The notes beneath the pieces were generated by a model, which was not told where the DNA came from, searched no databases, and saw only the letters and a program-made list of their open reading frames with translations. The position numbers were made by a program, and so were the translations under genes. Below, one piece after another: positions 20,578-32,810 of a stretch of DNA of 64,000 bases (the first letter of the stretch is position 1; each line of letters starts with the position of its first letter). The DNA is from Fagopyrum homotropicum (taxonomy: Eukaryota; Streptophyta; Magnoliopsida; Caryophyllales; Polygonaceae), in NCBI GenBank assembly GCA_033239125.1, contig BSWB01000004.1, positions 60,511,501 through 60,575,500 on the forward strand, read 5' to 3'.

Positions 20578-23500
20578 TTGAGGAGTGTTGTTGATCCAGC
20601 AATGCCGGCAACCACATGTACAATTCAGATTCATGGCCTTCCAGTCCGAGTTTTATTTGATACAGGTGCTACGCACTCTTTTATATCCGATGATTGTGTA
20701 GCTAGGTTGTCCTTAGTTACGGTAGAGGGGAGACCATTCGTTGTGGGGTTACCCGATTGGGGTAGGTTTAGTGGTACCCTTGAGGTACACGGTTGTCCCA
20801 TACGTTTAGGGAACCGTAATTGGTTAGCTGAATGCTATGTCATGCACTTGGTGCATGAAGAAGTCATCCTTGGGATATATTGGATGGACCGTGATGGAGT
20901 CATGGTGGACATCAACCGAAGGACCGTGACGGTTACCACGGAGATGGGACATCAAGTGATTTTCCGAGGTTGGGACCTCGGGAAGGCTGGTACAGTCATT
21001 AGCTCGGTCCGAGCCGCGAGACTTATCGGGCAGGGATGCGAGGCCTTCTGGTGTTATGCCATGAAGGAAGAGACGGGACCATCACTGTAGGAGATTCTTG
21101 TAGCATGTGAGTTTGAGGATGTATTCCGGGAGCCACCCGGATTACCACCTGGAGCCTGGCACGAGGCCGATCTCCAAGGCTCCATACCACATGGTGATGA
21201 TCGAGATGCTGGAGTTGAAGAAGCAGCTTGAGGAGTTAGCCGAGATGGGTTTCATATGCCCGAGCGTTTCCCCTTGGAGTGCACCGGTCCTCTTCGTCAG
21301 GATGAAGGACGGATCTTTGAGGCTATGCATTGATTATCGGGAATTAAACAAAGTTACCATCAAGAACAAGTACCCTCTACCGCGTAATAATGATTTGTTG
21401 GACGAGTTGTAGGGAGCCTCCATGTTTTCACGTATCGATTAGAGGTCGGGATACCACCAGTTGCATGGCCATTATGAGTTTGTCGTAATGTCATTCGGGC
21501 TCACGAATGCACCCTCCATCTTCATGGAGTTGATGAACGACAACTTTATTGACTTCTTGTACGAGTTCGTGATAGTGTTTATAGACCACATCTTGGTTTA
21601 CTCGTGGAGTAGGAAGGAGCATGCGGGACACCTGAGGACGGTTCTTCGAGTCCTTCAGGATAGAGGGCTATATGCAAAGCTCTCTAAGTGCGAGTTTTGG
21701 ATGTCCGAGGTTGCATTACTAGGTCATATAGTTTCCGCCGAGGGTGTTATGGTTGACCCGGCGAAGATAAAGTCCGTTTCTTCATCGCCGCCTCCTAGGA
21801 CGGCCAAGGAGGTGCGCAATTTCTTGGGCTTAGCGGGGTACTACCACCGATTTGTTTAGGGTTTCTTTGTGAATGCACGCCCGCTTAATTCCTTGTAGAG
21901 AAAGTCTACCCGATTCGTCTGGTCCGAACCTTGCTAACGTAGCTTTGAGGAGCTGAAGAGGAGGTTGACCTCGACTCCTATTTTAGCCCAGCCTGAGGGC
22001 GTAGAGGATTTTGTAGTGTATAGTGATGCCTCCAAGCTAGGCTTGGGATTCGTTTTGATGTAGAGGGGTAGGGTTATTTCGTACACTTCACGGAAGTTGA
22101 AGGCGTACGAGGAGAATTACCCCACCCATGATCTTGAGCTAGCGGCAGTGATTCATGCCTTGAAGATCTGGCGACACTACTTGTATGGGGCCACGTGCCA
22201 GATCTTCACAGACCATAAGAGTCAGAAGTACATATTCACTCAACGGGAGTTGAATAACCGCCAGAGGAGATGGTTAGAGTTAATTAAGGACTTTAATTTG
22301 GAGATTATGTACCATCCGGGGAAGGCGAACGTAGTCTCTGATGCTTTGAGTAGGAGGACACCTCAAGAGGAGGCTATAGCTTAACTTACGGTTCAGCCAC
22401 AGTTGTAGAGGGATTTGGAGGAGTTGGAGTTGGGTATCCGGTTTCCGGATACAGACGGCCGTTTGTCCGAGTTAGAGATATTACCCGACCTGTCCGGAGA
22501 GATCCGGAAGAAGCGGGAGGGATGTCCCATTTTGACGAGGATTTGGGACAAGATGGCTCGAGGAGAGGCACCGCAGTTTGTCACAGGAGTAGACGGGTTG
22601 TTGAGACGTCAGGGACGTATTTGTGTACTGTCAAACCCGGAGTTGAGAGAGCGGATTTTGCAAGAGGCACATTCTACTCCTTACTCGGTCCATGGACTTT
22701 GTTACCGGTTTGAGACCGAGTAGGAGTTGTGATGCGATATGGGTAGTAGTAGATCGGTTGACGAAGACCGCACGTTTCGTCCCCATTCGAGAAACGTGGC
22801 CGGTGAGTCGTTGAGCCGAGGAGTTTACTCACCCGATTGTCAAGTTACATGGATTCCCGAGGACTATCGTCTCGGATAGGGACGGGCATTTTACCTCGAG
22901 GTTGTGGAAGAAGGTACACGCCGCCCTAGGTTCGAGTCTTTATTTCACCACTGCATACCATCCACAAACCGACGGCCAGTCCAAGCGGACTATTCAGACC
23001 TTAGAGGACATGTTGCGGGCATGTGTGCTAGACTGGGGGAAGATACGGCCAGACCACCTCCCATTGGTGGAGTTTTCATATAATAACAGCTGGCACGCAT
23101 CGATTGAGATGGCACTGTATGAGGCATTGTATGGACGGAGATTCCACACTCCCTTATATTGGGACGAGATAGGGAGTTCTAGCGTGTTAGCTCCAGACCA
23201 GGTACAGGATGACATGGCTAGGGTGACTTTGATACGAGAGAGGATGTTGACCGTGCCGAGTCTTCAAAGATCGTATGCGAATAGGAGGCGTAGACCTCTT
23301 GAGTTCAGGGTAGGAGCTCAAGTTTGGCTGAGGGTGTCACCGACACGGGGCGTCAGGCGATTCAACATTAAGGGGAAGTTAAGCCCCCAATATGTTGGTC
23401 CATTCGAGATAGTGGAGAGAGTCGGTGAGGTGGCATACGGGTTAGCATTACCACTACGGTACTTCATTAGCCACGAGGACCTAGTGGGCGAGCCGGACCA

Positions 23501-23695
23501 TACATTTGCGGAGTACCCGATAGCGGTGTTAGAGCGGAGAACAAGACACCTTTGATCGATGGAGATACCGATGCTGAGAGTGCAGTGGTCGAGGCGAGGA
23601 GCCGATGAGGCTACGTGGGAGACGGAGGATAGTATCTAGAGGAACTATCCCGAGTTTTACACAGGATTAGAGACACCGATAGGACATTCAGGTTA
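20578..23695 (+). pseudogene. Pol of K: protease, RT, RNase H, integrase, chromodomain
   Basis: Protease 20578-21090 keeps its active-site VLFDTGATHSF (Asp codon at 20659). RT 21107-21860: KAPYHMVMIEMLELKKQLEEL, FVRMKDGSLRLCIDYRELN, FVVMSFGLTNAPS. The catalytic motif reads FIDH instead of FIDD, and about 16 residues are missing before GHYEF. RNase H 22000-22384: YSDASKLGLGFV, TDHKSQKYIFTQRELNNRQRRW, ANVVSDALSRR. In integrase a deletion joins SVH of the zinc finger directly to MDFVTGL. The core keeps SDRDGHFTSR and TAYHPQTDGQS. The C-terminal domain and chromodomain (EPDHTFAEYPIAVLE ... WSRRGADEATWE) end near 23690. At least eight stops. Inactive. Confidence 0.85.
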
Positions 23696-23858
23696 GTCCC
23701 GAGCTCTTTCCCTTGATTATGCCTATGTGATTTGTGTTGTGATATGCCATGTGTGCTACTTATGTGTATATGTGAATACCTCGCGAGGTATTGATATGGT
23801 TATGTGAGTGACATTGGGTTTGAGGGTTGACGGTTAGCGTTACGTGTTTCATGCGTTT
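23696..23858 (+). other. 3' UTR of K, left piece
   Basis: AT-rich tail after the chromodomain, ending in CGTTT, the target duplication of element C. Confidence 0.7.
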
Positions 23859-25671
23859 TGTTACGCTAAGATTGTGTAGCATGCCATAGTCTTAAATTTA
23901 TAACTCGATATATTTTTCCTAACTCCTAGCGAACCTACAGTGTATGGGTCATTTGTAGCAAGGATAGTATTCCGAGGTCGAACACAAAGACTATGGTGAA
24001 ATCGAATCAAATAAGTGACTAAGGATAGTGTAAATCTAGTCTAAGAAAAGAAAATCATGATGTTTGTAGGTTTGGTTTTGTGGTGATCAAACAAAGATCA
24101 CAAATGATACAAGATTATAAAACAAACTAACAAATCTAGCTAGCAACAAAAACAAGTAACACAAACACGAGATATGTGATCAAAGAGAGAAAAGAGAATT
24201 CTAGGGGTTAGGAATTCCGATTATGGCATTGGACTCAAGCTTCTAATCAATCTTGGAGTAGCTATAATATGTTGGGAAAAGGCGTTTCTCAAGTGGGATC
24301 AATCACCGGGTAGGTCTCATGGTCCACTAATCCCGCACCTAAGGTCCTATCACCGGGTAAGTCTCTAGGACCCTTAGATTGGGAAATCTACACAAACCGG
24401 ATCACTATATAGGGATCTAACCTCTCCTTACCGGGTAAGTATCGGGAAGGTAAGTCCTAAACATCAATCCTAGCACACTCAGTCCAATAGCAGCTTATGA
24501 GGCTCACCACTACCTAGAGTTCATCATCTTCGGTATCTAAGAGCGAGAATCACCGGCTAGGTCTCTTCTCTCACTTAGTTTACTAGCATTAGGTCTCCCT
24601 AGACTAGATTAAGCTTAATAAACTTTAGGATTTCAACATCTAACGTCCTACCATTCAAATTTATCAATACAACCACGACCGAACAAAACAACGGGCTGAT
24701 ATTCAGAACCACGGCCGTGGTTGTCCTAGAACAGACCGTAATTTATAACATCAGTTAAGTTCGAGCAAGCAAATTATCCAAAGATACATTTAATTCTATT
24801 CTATCATAGTCCAAGCCATAACCATCATTCCCTTACCCTAGAATCGCATATATTTAGCCAACAACATGCATCTTAACAATCAAACTCAACAAGCATACAT
24901 TCATGGCTTCCATAGCAAGTAAACAAAGTGAAAGAGAAATGAAACAAGTATAACAAGAAAACCAAGCTGAATAAATTTTAAGAAAGACTTACAACCCTTC
25001 AAAAGAAGGTCCAAACCGTTCCTTACAAAACCTTGCAAATGTCCTCAACTAGTTCACTCAAAAACCTCTCAAAAACTATGAAAAACACTAAAACTAATGT
25101 TCTTCTTCATCTTCTTCTTCTTCTCCAATGAGAGTATTTTGCTCCCCTCCAAGAGTATCCTCCAATGGAATGTTGTGGAATGAGAGAGTGTGGGAGAGGA
25201 TCCTCAGCATCAGCCTGTAAGGACCACTTATATCCTCCATCAAGGGCAAGAGTCGGTTATGGAGATCATGGGACAGCTGTCACAGCTGTCCGGAGAGAAT
25301 CACGGCCCAATTCCACCGGCATGGAAGTGCCAGTGACAGTGGTTTTGGTGGTTCAGCTCTCTTTTGATCGTTGAGCCATGAGTTGGTGCAAGGCATGCAC
25401 CAACAAGGTCCTATGTGTTCTCCTTAGCTCCTAGCTTGCTTCTTAATTAGTCCGAAATAGTGTCATCGCAAGGAATGATCCTCGAATGTATCGATTAAGC
25501 TCCAAAAGCTCCCCAAAACATCTACAAAACCGACAATAGTCCGTGTAGACGTCTATCTCGACAATATGCATGATTTGAACGTAAACGTCATGAACTAATG
25601 CAAACTATGTATGAATAGCGGGAAAAACTATCTAAATGGATGCCTAAACTAACGTATAAATTGTGTTATCA
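23859..25671 (-). repeat. 3' LTR of C
   Basis: 1813 bp; plus strand TGTTACGC ... GTGTTATCA. Palindrome clusters at 24691-24755 (ACCACGGCCGTGGTT) and 25290-25360. Minus-strand TATA (GATATAAGTGG) near 25225. Confidence 0.92.
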
Positions 25672-25892
25672 AAATACGCCATACTTAAGATTTGCTCGTC
25701 CCCGAGCAAGACCCAACTATAGACTAAGAGATGACATGATTTATGCATGCAGAAAAAAAACCAAAATCTTTTTGGAATTGTGCTTCTAACATTGGATCAC
25801 CTTCATAGTCATGTTTCATGGCAATGGACAAATAATCATGCATCAAACGAAATGAAGGCATGGAAAGACAATTATACTTAACTCAAAAGCAT
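25672..25892 (-). other. 3' UTR of C, PPT-proximal piece
   Basis: Holds the polypurine/T tract next to the LTR (minus strand TTAAGTATGGCGTATTT) and a hairpin (25692-25709). It ends in AGCAT, the target duplication of element E. Confidence 0.8.
25692..25709 (-). promoter_or_regulatory. Hairpin upstream of the PPT in C
   Basis: Minus strand TTGCTCGGGGACGAGCAA: a 7-bp stem with a GGGA loop. The same place in A, D and E carries a matching hairpin. Confidence 0.75.
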
Positions 25893-27645
25893 TGTTCGCT
25901 CCAAACGGTGTGTGCAAGCTTTAAATTTATAACCCTAGACGTAATCTTAAAACAAGGATGCGAACCCGCAGTGTACGGGTCAATCGTAGTAAAAAGCAAG
26001 GAATTCCAGGGGTCGATCACAGGGTCTTAGTGAAACAAAGTCCAATTACGGTATGCTTTAGTAATTACTAACCACAAAAGGTAATCAAAACAATCAAACA
26101 TAATATAGAAGTCAATAAAGGAAATATGCAATTCTAGGGATTAAAGCATCTAGTTGTGGTTCCAACTCAAGATCTAAAGACAAGCGGACAAAGCTGAGGT
26201 TTTTGCATGGGGAAGGTGTTACTAAAGTGGAATAGATCACCGGGTAAGTCTCACTACTCACTAATCCTAAACCGTAACTCCTATTACCGGGTAAGTCTCA
26301 AGGAATTAAGATAAAGAACTATAACCTCAAACTAACACACCATCTAAGGGAATAGAATCAACCTTTACCGGATAAGTCTCAAGCTAACTCACAAAGATGG
26401 GATGAAAGCACACTCAAATCCCAATAAAGGATAAACCTTTATTACCTACACTTATGATCTTAGGTAAACAAACTAAGGAATTACCGGGTAAGTCTCATCC
26501 TAAGCTTGCATTGAACCAGGAAAGGTGTAATAAGAATAGGATTTGGCAAACTCTAACACATAACTCTCAGTTTCGGATCAGATAAGTCACCTCGGTCAGC
26601 CAAATTCCGCACCAGCCGAGATGTTCATTGACTGAGCGAGATGCTTAGGGTTAAGGTTAAAGACTCGAACTTTCAGGGTCCTACTGTGATTAAGATCATT
26701 CTATCATTGTTTTTCCCACAACCTTCAGCCAATCACCCTAGAATCACACAAAGAGATTAGCCACTCATCATCATGAAAGTATTAATCAAGTATATGGGAA
26801 GAAGGTGAATATTTGAATAAGAAGAATTTAATGACAATACTTCAATAACTGAATCAAATATCATAACAAAGCGTTCCTTGGATAGAAATCCAACAAGGCA
26901 AGACAACAAGGAAGGGAATCTAAGATAATCTTACAAAAACCCTTCAAAAGCTATAAAAGCTACAATCTTCCTTCTTCAACCTTCAAAAAGGTTCTTCAAA
27001 TCTCCCAACTGGAGTATGGCTGCTGTGGTGTATAAACCCTGATCGGTGGTATAGCATGATCTGGATTTGTGGGAAATCCGACCCTTTTTATAGGAAAATT
27101 ACTCTCCAAAGATAAGATATCTTAGAAAGATCTTTTCCCATTAAAATAGGTAAAATATATGATCTAGTATATCTTCTTCCTTCCAGGAGCCAAGCCCAAA
27201 AATATAAGATCTCTTTCCAAAGATAAAAGATCTCAGCCAAGAATAAAATATTCTCGCCGCATCCCAGGTGTTCGCCTCGGTCGAGTCGACTTCTCTGGAT
27301 CACCTCGGTCAAGGTGAATCTGTAGTCAACCGAGGCGAGTCACAACTGAATGTGAAATCTCTCAAATCTGGTACAAAGTGAATCTTTAATCCATGGTTAT
27401 GCTTCCTGGATGGTTCCTTATGTTCCTGAATGTAGCTCCAATGACTCCATAGCTCCTTTTGCTCCTTTTTGATGCAAAACGTGCCATTTTACCTACGATT
27501 ACAACAAAACTAGGTGTAGACCTCGATTCTCGCAAAGGTAGATGAAATGGTAATATAATCACACATTATACATACAAACATGCGGATTATTGAAGATGAA
27601 ACGTCCAAACAAACCTCAAAATATAGACTATAATTCATGCTATCA
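25893..27645 (-). repeat. 3' LTR of E
   Basis: 1753 bp; plus strand TGTTCGCTCC ... CATGCTATCA. Minus-strand TATA (CTATAAAAAGG) at about 27089-27100. Palindrome clusters at 26587-26644 and 27240-27345 of the CACCTCGG type. Confidence 0.93.
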
Positions 27646-27666
27646 AGCATGCATGCATACTTAGCC

Positions 27667-27686
27667 CTTGCTTGTCCCCAAGCAAG
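27667..27686 (-). promoter_or_regulatory. Hairpin upstream of the PPT in E
   Basis: Minus strand CTTGCTTGGGGACAAGCAAG: an 8-bp stem. Compared with A and C, both sides changed (CTCG/CGAG to CTTG/CAAG), keeping pairing. Confidence 0.75.
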
Positions 27687-28743
27687 TTCCTCATATAAAA
27701 GACAAGATAGAATGGATTATAAGTCAAGAAAATCAATGAAAAGTCTTTCAAAACATTTTTATAGTGTGCAACAATCATAGATCACTCTAAGAGAATACTT
27801 CATGGAATTTAAAATCAAAATATGATCAAAACATTTTATAAGTATAAGAAAGTTTTTCATCTTTGTATAAAATCATAGAATGCATAATAAGTCATAATTA
27901 TCGAAATTAATCATGCATAATCCAGTTTAAACCGCTAAGTCAATCAACAAGCTCGAGGTCTCAAGGGCTTCCCAAAAGAAAGGTCAAGAAACGTGTAGGG
28001 TAGGGATGTGTGTAAGGTAATGTGGTGCTAGAATCCGGGAAAAGGATATACTTCACTTTCACTTTGACTTTCAACATCTTCCACCAATAAGCTTTGCTTA
28101 TTTCACACTTTTTCTTTTTACTTTACTTTTTGGGATGCATGGACAGAGGTGCACAATAACCGAAGCCTAGGAAATCAGCAATCATCAATTTCTTGAGATG
28201 CATCAAACCCTTGATGCACGTACCATGACCCGTTAGGAATATCGCTCAATCCGATTTTGGCAAGACACAAACACCCGGCTATGTGAATGGTGCCGAGTTA
28301 CTCATCATCATGATTGACTTCCCCAAACCTATTTCTTTCTTTCTAACACTTTCACTTCCAGCCAACTTCTCAACTTTAACTTCACTTGCTTTCACCACTT
28401 CGCTTGCTTCCAAATTCCCGGATAGGTAAAGGGAGGCAAAATGTGTATGAGGAGCTAAGCATGATCAAGAAGAAGAAGAGAGAAGAATGGATTGCCTTGG
28501 TCTTTCCAGGAAGAAAGTGAGAGAACTTATCTTGCGGTGTCAACCTTCAAACTCAACATAATTTGGATAAAAACAAAGTATTAAACATGCCAAAAATTTC
28601 AAACAAAGCATTTAGCAACTTAAACATATTATAAAACCTTTCAAGCACATAAAGATTTCAAAACCAGTCAGTAAGCAAAATCTTCACTGAGATCATATCC
28701 AGATAAGAAGCACAAAAATCGTTTCGAAAACTCTCAGTTAACC

Positions 28744-28817
28744 CACCTCGGTCGAGTTGTTCTTAGGTCATCCGAGGTGAAACACCTCGTTCGGCCAGAA
28801 CTCCACCTGTCGAGGTA
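28744..28817 (-). repeat. CACCTCGG word block in E 3' UTR
   Basis: Plus strand: CACCTCGGTCGAG, spacer with GTTCTTAGG, CCGAGGTG, CACCTCGTTCGGCC, then CTGTCGAGGT. Several half-sites in both orientations within 75 bp. Confidence 0.75.
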
Positions 28818-29232
28818 AAAAAATTTTTAAAACCAGTTTTTTTTTTTTTTTTTTTTTCCAATTTTGACGTTTTTCTCAATCAAATAACCTGTAAGTATGC
28901 ATGCAATCTCGGATAAACACATAGATGCAAAAGTGAAGCATAAATATAAATATCCGGTCAAATAGAGTCATACATCACATAAATGTCAAGTAATACACAA
29001 ATACCCCATACTTGGGACACACTGTCCCAGTGGGTCAAAATAAGTCTAAGGAATAAAGTACTCACCGGATAATAAGCTGAACTGCATAAAAATAAGAAAG
29101 AAAATCTTGTAGCTCTCAGTAGTCACGATCCGGTGGTGGTGGTGGTGGCACATATGGATACTGAGAAGGGTCGAACGGATAGCCCATGATGTGCTCAAAC
29201 TGGATATGGGCCATCATGTGCTGGTAGTGCTG

Positions 29233-30510
29233 TCACTCCTGCATCTCGCGGATATCCAGTGATAAAGCGGCATATGAATCAATCATATGATCCGTCAGAT
29301 TATCGATCCGACGGTGAGCCTCTGAATCTCTGTTTCGGCGTGCTCTACGCCTAGCAGGTCTCACCGGTGATGCAGCAGGTGCAGGCTCAGCCTCAGTGTC
29401 ATCGTCTAGATCAATAACTGGCGCACTCGTTCCTGCAGTATCCGTCCCTGTATCCATCGGGACTCCACCATCCCTGTCATCAGCAGTCTCCTCATCATTT
29501 GCCTCCTCCTCAGCTGGGGCAGTTGCTGCCTCTCTGTAATCCTCCATCAGTGGGGCCCAAGCGGTCTGCCAATAATGATGGTCGTAAACTGTAAACTGGG
29601 CAGACCACCTGATCCCCTGTGGTGCAGTCAGCTCCCATGGCATAGCCACGTATGGTGTAGTCAGACCTCGGGGAAACAAAATCCGCCGAGTGATCATCTC
29701 CTGCAGCCCAAGCGGCTTGGCAGCCGCCACCATAGTGCAAGCGCTGAGATCCATGTCCTGGTAGCTGGCGATGTGGGTGACAAGTCCTCCGCAGCAGATG
29801 TCCCCCTTCGCCTTGGCCTTGATCCTGTGCAGGTCCTCTGCCAGCATCAAGCCAAAATCGGGGATCCCTCCTGTCACCATGCAATATAGGCTGAACAGCT
29901 CCCCTTGTCGGACCTTCTGGGGCGTCTCAGTACGCGCCAGAAGTGTGTCACTGAAGATACGGTGAGCTAACCTAAAAGCTAAGTGGAAGATGACCTTCTC
30001 CCTGGAATCTCCAGGGCGCCATCTATCTGCGTGCTCAACCACGTGAGCAATCTGCCCCCAAAACTCCCTAGCAACAGATCGGGAAGGGAAGTCAACAGCT
30101 GTCGGGTCAAGAAAACCAAAAATCTCTCTCCAATACGCTAGTGGCACTAAGAAGTTCCGGTTCATCAACCGGTACTTCACAGATCGCTCTGTGGGGAGGT
30201 AGGTGAAGGAGCTAATAAACTCTAAGGTGGGCTCCAAATAGGCAGGGGCTCGGATCTCAGTAAACTGATCTAGCCCTACTATGGATATCATCCGTCTAAG
30301 GTCTCCATCCACATGGAGACAGTGAAAAGCAGACACGTCCAGGAAGCGAGGTGCAATCACTGGACGGCCGGAAATACGCTCATAATCGACCCGGTGTCGC
30401 TCGTGGATCACCGGGTGATAAGGTCGGGAAGAAGAGGAAGAAGGGGAAGGGGAGGATCTATCTCTAAGGGCAAGGCGTCTGTCCGAACTCATTTTTTTCA
30501 AATCTGTCAC
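29233..30510 (-). CDS. Athila ORF1-like accessory protein, 425 aa, unbroken
   Basis: Open from Met 30510 (a second Met, MSSDRR, at 30492) to the stop at 29233. N terminus Ser-rich; then a globular region with features of the Athila ORF-1 family (Pfam ATHILA): ISGRPVIAPRFLD, YLEPTLEFISSF, REIFGFLDPTAVDFP, SVAREFWGQIA, LFSLYCMVTGG, KGDICCGGLVTHIA. Residues about 330-385 are acidic (EEEANDEETADD, IDLDDDTEAE), then a basic patch (RPARRRARRNRD) that could be a nuclear-localisation signal, and a helical tail. No signal peptide or membrane segment, although this place (between integrase and 3' LTR) is where Athila envelope-like ORFs lie. Same strand as gag-pol. Function unknown. Notable because the rest of E is broken. 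Confidence 0.75.
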   Translation of the reverse strand: MTDLKKMSSDRRLALRDRSSPSPSSSSSRPYHPVIHERHRVDYERISGRPVIAPRFLDVSAFHCLHVDGDLRRMISIVGLDQFTEIRAPAYLEPTLEFISSFTYLPTERSVKYRLMNRNFLVPLAYWREIFGFLDPTAVDFPSRSVAREFWGQIAHVVEHADRWRPGDSREKVIFHLAFRLAHRIFSDTLLARTETPQKVRQGELFSLYCMVTGGIPDFGLMLAEDLHRIKAKAKGDICCGGLVTHIASYQDMDLSACTMVAAAKPLGLQEMITRRILFPRGLTTPYVAMPWELTAPQGIRWSAQFTVYDHHYWQTAWAPLMEDYREAATAPAEEEANDEETADDRDGGVPMDTGTDTAGTSAPVIDLDDDTEAEPAPAASPVRPARRRARRNRDSEAHRRIDNLTDHMIDSYAALSLDIREMQE

Positions 30511-31315
30511 TGTCAGGTCACCTCGGTCGGCCTGACAATACTCAAGAACACCTCGGCCGAGGCACAGCGCGTCTGGACCGAGGCGAAAAACTACGTTCCA
30601 ATTTCTTCAAAAATTCCAGTTCTTTTCCCCCAAAATCACTACAACTGGTTCCTATGGGGTACTTAATCCTTTTCTCAACAAATGCAGGGCAATCCAGGCC
30701 CAAATCAAAGCGAAATTAGTGAGTTAGGGTTTCGGTTTCGTCTTACCTCGTTCGGCCGATTTGGTTCGATTTCTTCGCAGATCGACGATGCACTGGGATC
30801 CTCTACGATTTAATTGCAGTTTGGAAGCGAAAATCTTCGAAAATGAGCGAGAATCAAAGAAGCGAGGTGGATCTTCCCCGCGGTCGAGAAGCGAGTAAAG
30901 TGAAGAGAGAGAAATTCGGCCCCCCTTTTATACCCTTTTCTGGAACTGCTGTCACCTCGGTCGAGGTGGTCTCGACTGGACCGAGGTGGTACGGACCGAG
31001 GTGGTTCTTCAGAAACCCTAGTCGCCTCGGTTGCTCAAGAATCATCTCGTTCGAGGTGCTTTGACAGCAACCGAGATGCCTCAGTCAAACTTCGTCTTCT
31101 CAAATTCTCGATCTTCTGTCCTTCCAGTTATGCTCCTGGTTTGTACTCCTTCCTTATCTGTCTCCTGTTATCTGTCTAGGATGCCAAAAACAAACACAGC
31201 AAAGCAAAAACAAAACTATCTAAGCTAGACTAGAAAAAGGGAAAAGAAAGCAATACCTTGTGTTGCCTCCCAAGAAGCGCTTGGTTTAAGGTCGCTAGCT
31301 GGACCATGATGTGTC
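30511..31315 (-). other. Spacer between integrase and the accessory ORF of E
   Basis: No supported ORF. Very rich in CACCTCGG / CCGAGGTG words: 30515-30590 (ACACCTCGGCCGAGGCAC), about 30740-30775 (CGTTCGGCCGATTT), 30950-31010 and 31022-31085. If transcribed it would be the 5' leader of the accessory ORF. Confidence 0.65.
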
Positions 31316-32696
31316 TCAAACGAGGTATATTGGTGCAACCTCCTCAACCGGAACTTCCGGTTTGCACTTCTTGAGTCTATGACCGTTGACCTTGAAGCTT
31401 CCGCTCGTTTCGTCCCATATCTCAACTACACCATGAGGAAAAACATGTTTCACAACATAAGGTGCGGTCCATCTAGATTTTAGCTTACCCGGAAAGAGGC
31501 GGAGGCGGGAGTTGAAGAGTAGAACTAAGTCTCCTTCATTAAGCTCCTTTGGGATGATATGCTTGTCATGCCATTTCTTCGTCCTCTCCTTATAGATTTT
31601 GGCATTCTCATAAGCGTTCAAACGCAGCTCCTCCAGCTCGTTGATTTCCAATAGCCGCTTCTCGCCGGCCTCCTTAATGTCGAAGTTCAACCATTTGATC
31701 GCCCAATATGCTTTGTGTTCCAACTCAACGGGCAGATGGCAAGACTTCCATATACAATATTATACGGGCTGGTACCTATGGGAGTCTTAAATGCGGTCTT
31801 GTAGGCCCAAAGAGCATCGTCCAATTTCATGGACCAATCCTTCCTCGTCCTAGAGACGGGCTTCTCCAAAATTGCCTTAATTTCTCTATTCGAGATCTCG
31901 ACCTGTCCACTAGTTTGAGGATGATAAGGGGTTAATACCTTGTGGGTTACCCCATACTTCTATAGAAGTGCTTTGAACTTCCGGTTGATGAAATGCGTTC
32001 CTCCATCGCTGATGATGATGCGTGGAGTTCCAAAACATGGAAAGATAGTTCTGTTCAAGAACTTCACAACCACCTTGGCGTCATTAGTGGGAGAAGCGAT
32101 GGCTTCAACCCATCTAGAGACATAATCAACTGCAAGAAGAATATAGAGGTTTCCTCCGGAGGATGGGAAAGATCCCATGAAGTCTATCCACCATACATCA
32201 AAGATTTCCACCTCTTGGATGTTATTAAGTGGCATTTCGTTCCTCCTAGATAGATTTCCTGTTCTTTGGCATGCATCACAAGAGACAACAAACGATTGTA
32301 CATCCTTAAATAATGTAGGCCAAAAGAAACCGGAACGTAATACCTTAACGCACGTCTTATCGGTGCTAGCATGTCCTCCACAAGAAAGTGAATGGAAATG
32401 CCGTATGACGCTATTAACTTCATCTTCCGGAATGCATCTTCGAAGCATTCCATCCGGCCCGCGCTTGAATAGCAGCGGTTCATCCCAGTAGTAATGGCGT
32501 ACTTCTTTGAAGAATCTCTTCTTTTGAGAGTACGTCAATCCAGGCGGTATTTCCTGGCAAACAAGATAATTCACTATATCAGCATACCAAGGTCCTTTAT
32601 TATCAAAAAGCTGGTGGATGGAGTGTTCCACCAACTGAGGATGAATGTCAGAGAAAGGAGTAAGAAGTTTGTTATTCTCATCAGTCTCAGTTGACA

Positions 32697-32810
32697 TCAT
32701 CTCGCCTTTAACCTCGGTCGAGGCGCAGAGGCGTTGACCGAGATGTTCTTCAGTCGCCTCGCCCAGTCCAGATAGTGCCTCGGTCGAGGTACTGTAACTG
32801 GAACCGAAAC
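32697..32810 (-). repeat. Palindrome block in E coding linker
   Basis: Plus strand order: ACCTCGGTCGAGGC, TTGACCGAGATG, CGCCTCGCC, GCCTCGGTCGAGGT, AACCGAAACTGG. Two full palindromes and three half-sites in 110 bp, between protease and the integrase part. Confidence 0.8.

Larger units (their letters stand above)
27646..29232 (-). other. 3' UTR of E
   Basis: No supported ORF over 1.6 kb. It contains the PPT-side hairpin (27667-27686), a palindrome-word block (28744-28817), a 22-nt T run (about 28837-28858) and a GGT microsatellite near 29132. Confidence 0.7.

Noticed and set aside
29510..29889. ORFs of 104-124 codons overlapping the accessory ORF
   Set aside because: Shadows in other frames; only the 425-codon frame has family-like motifs.
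29233..30510. Envelope protein
   Set aside because: The place fits, but there is no signal peptide, transmembrane helix or Cys-rich ectodomain.
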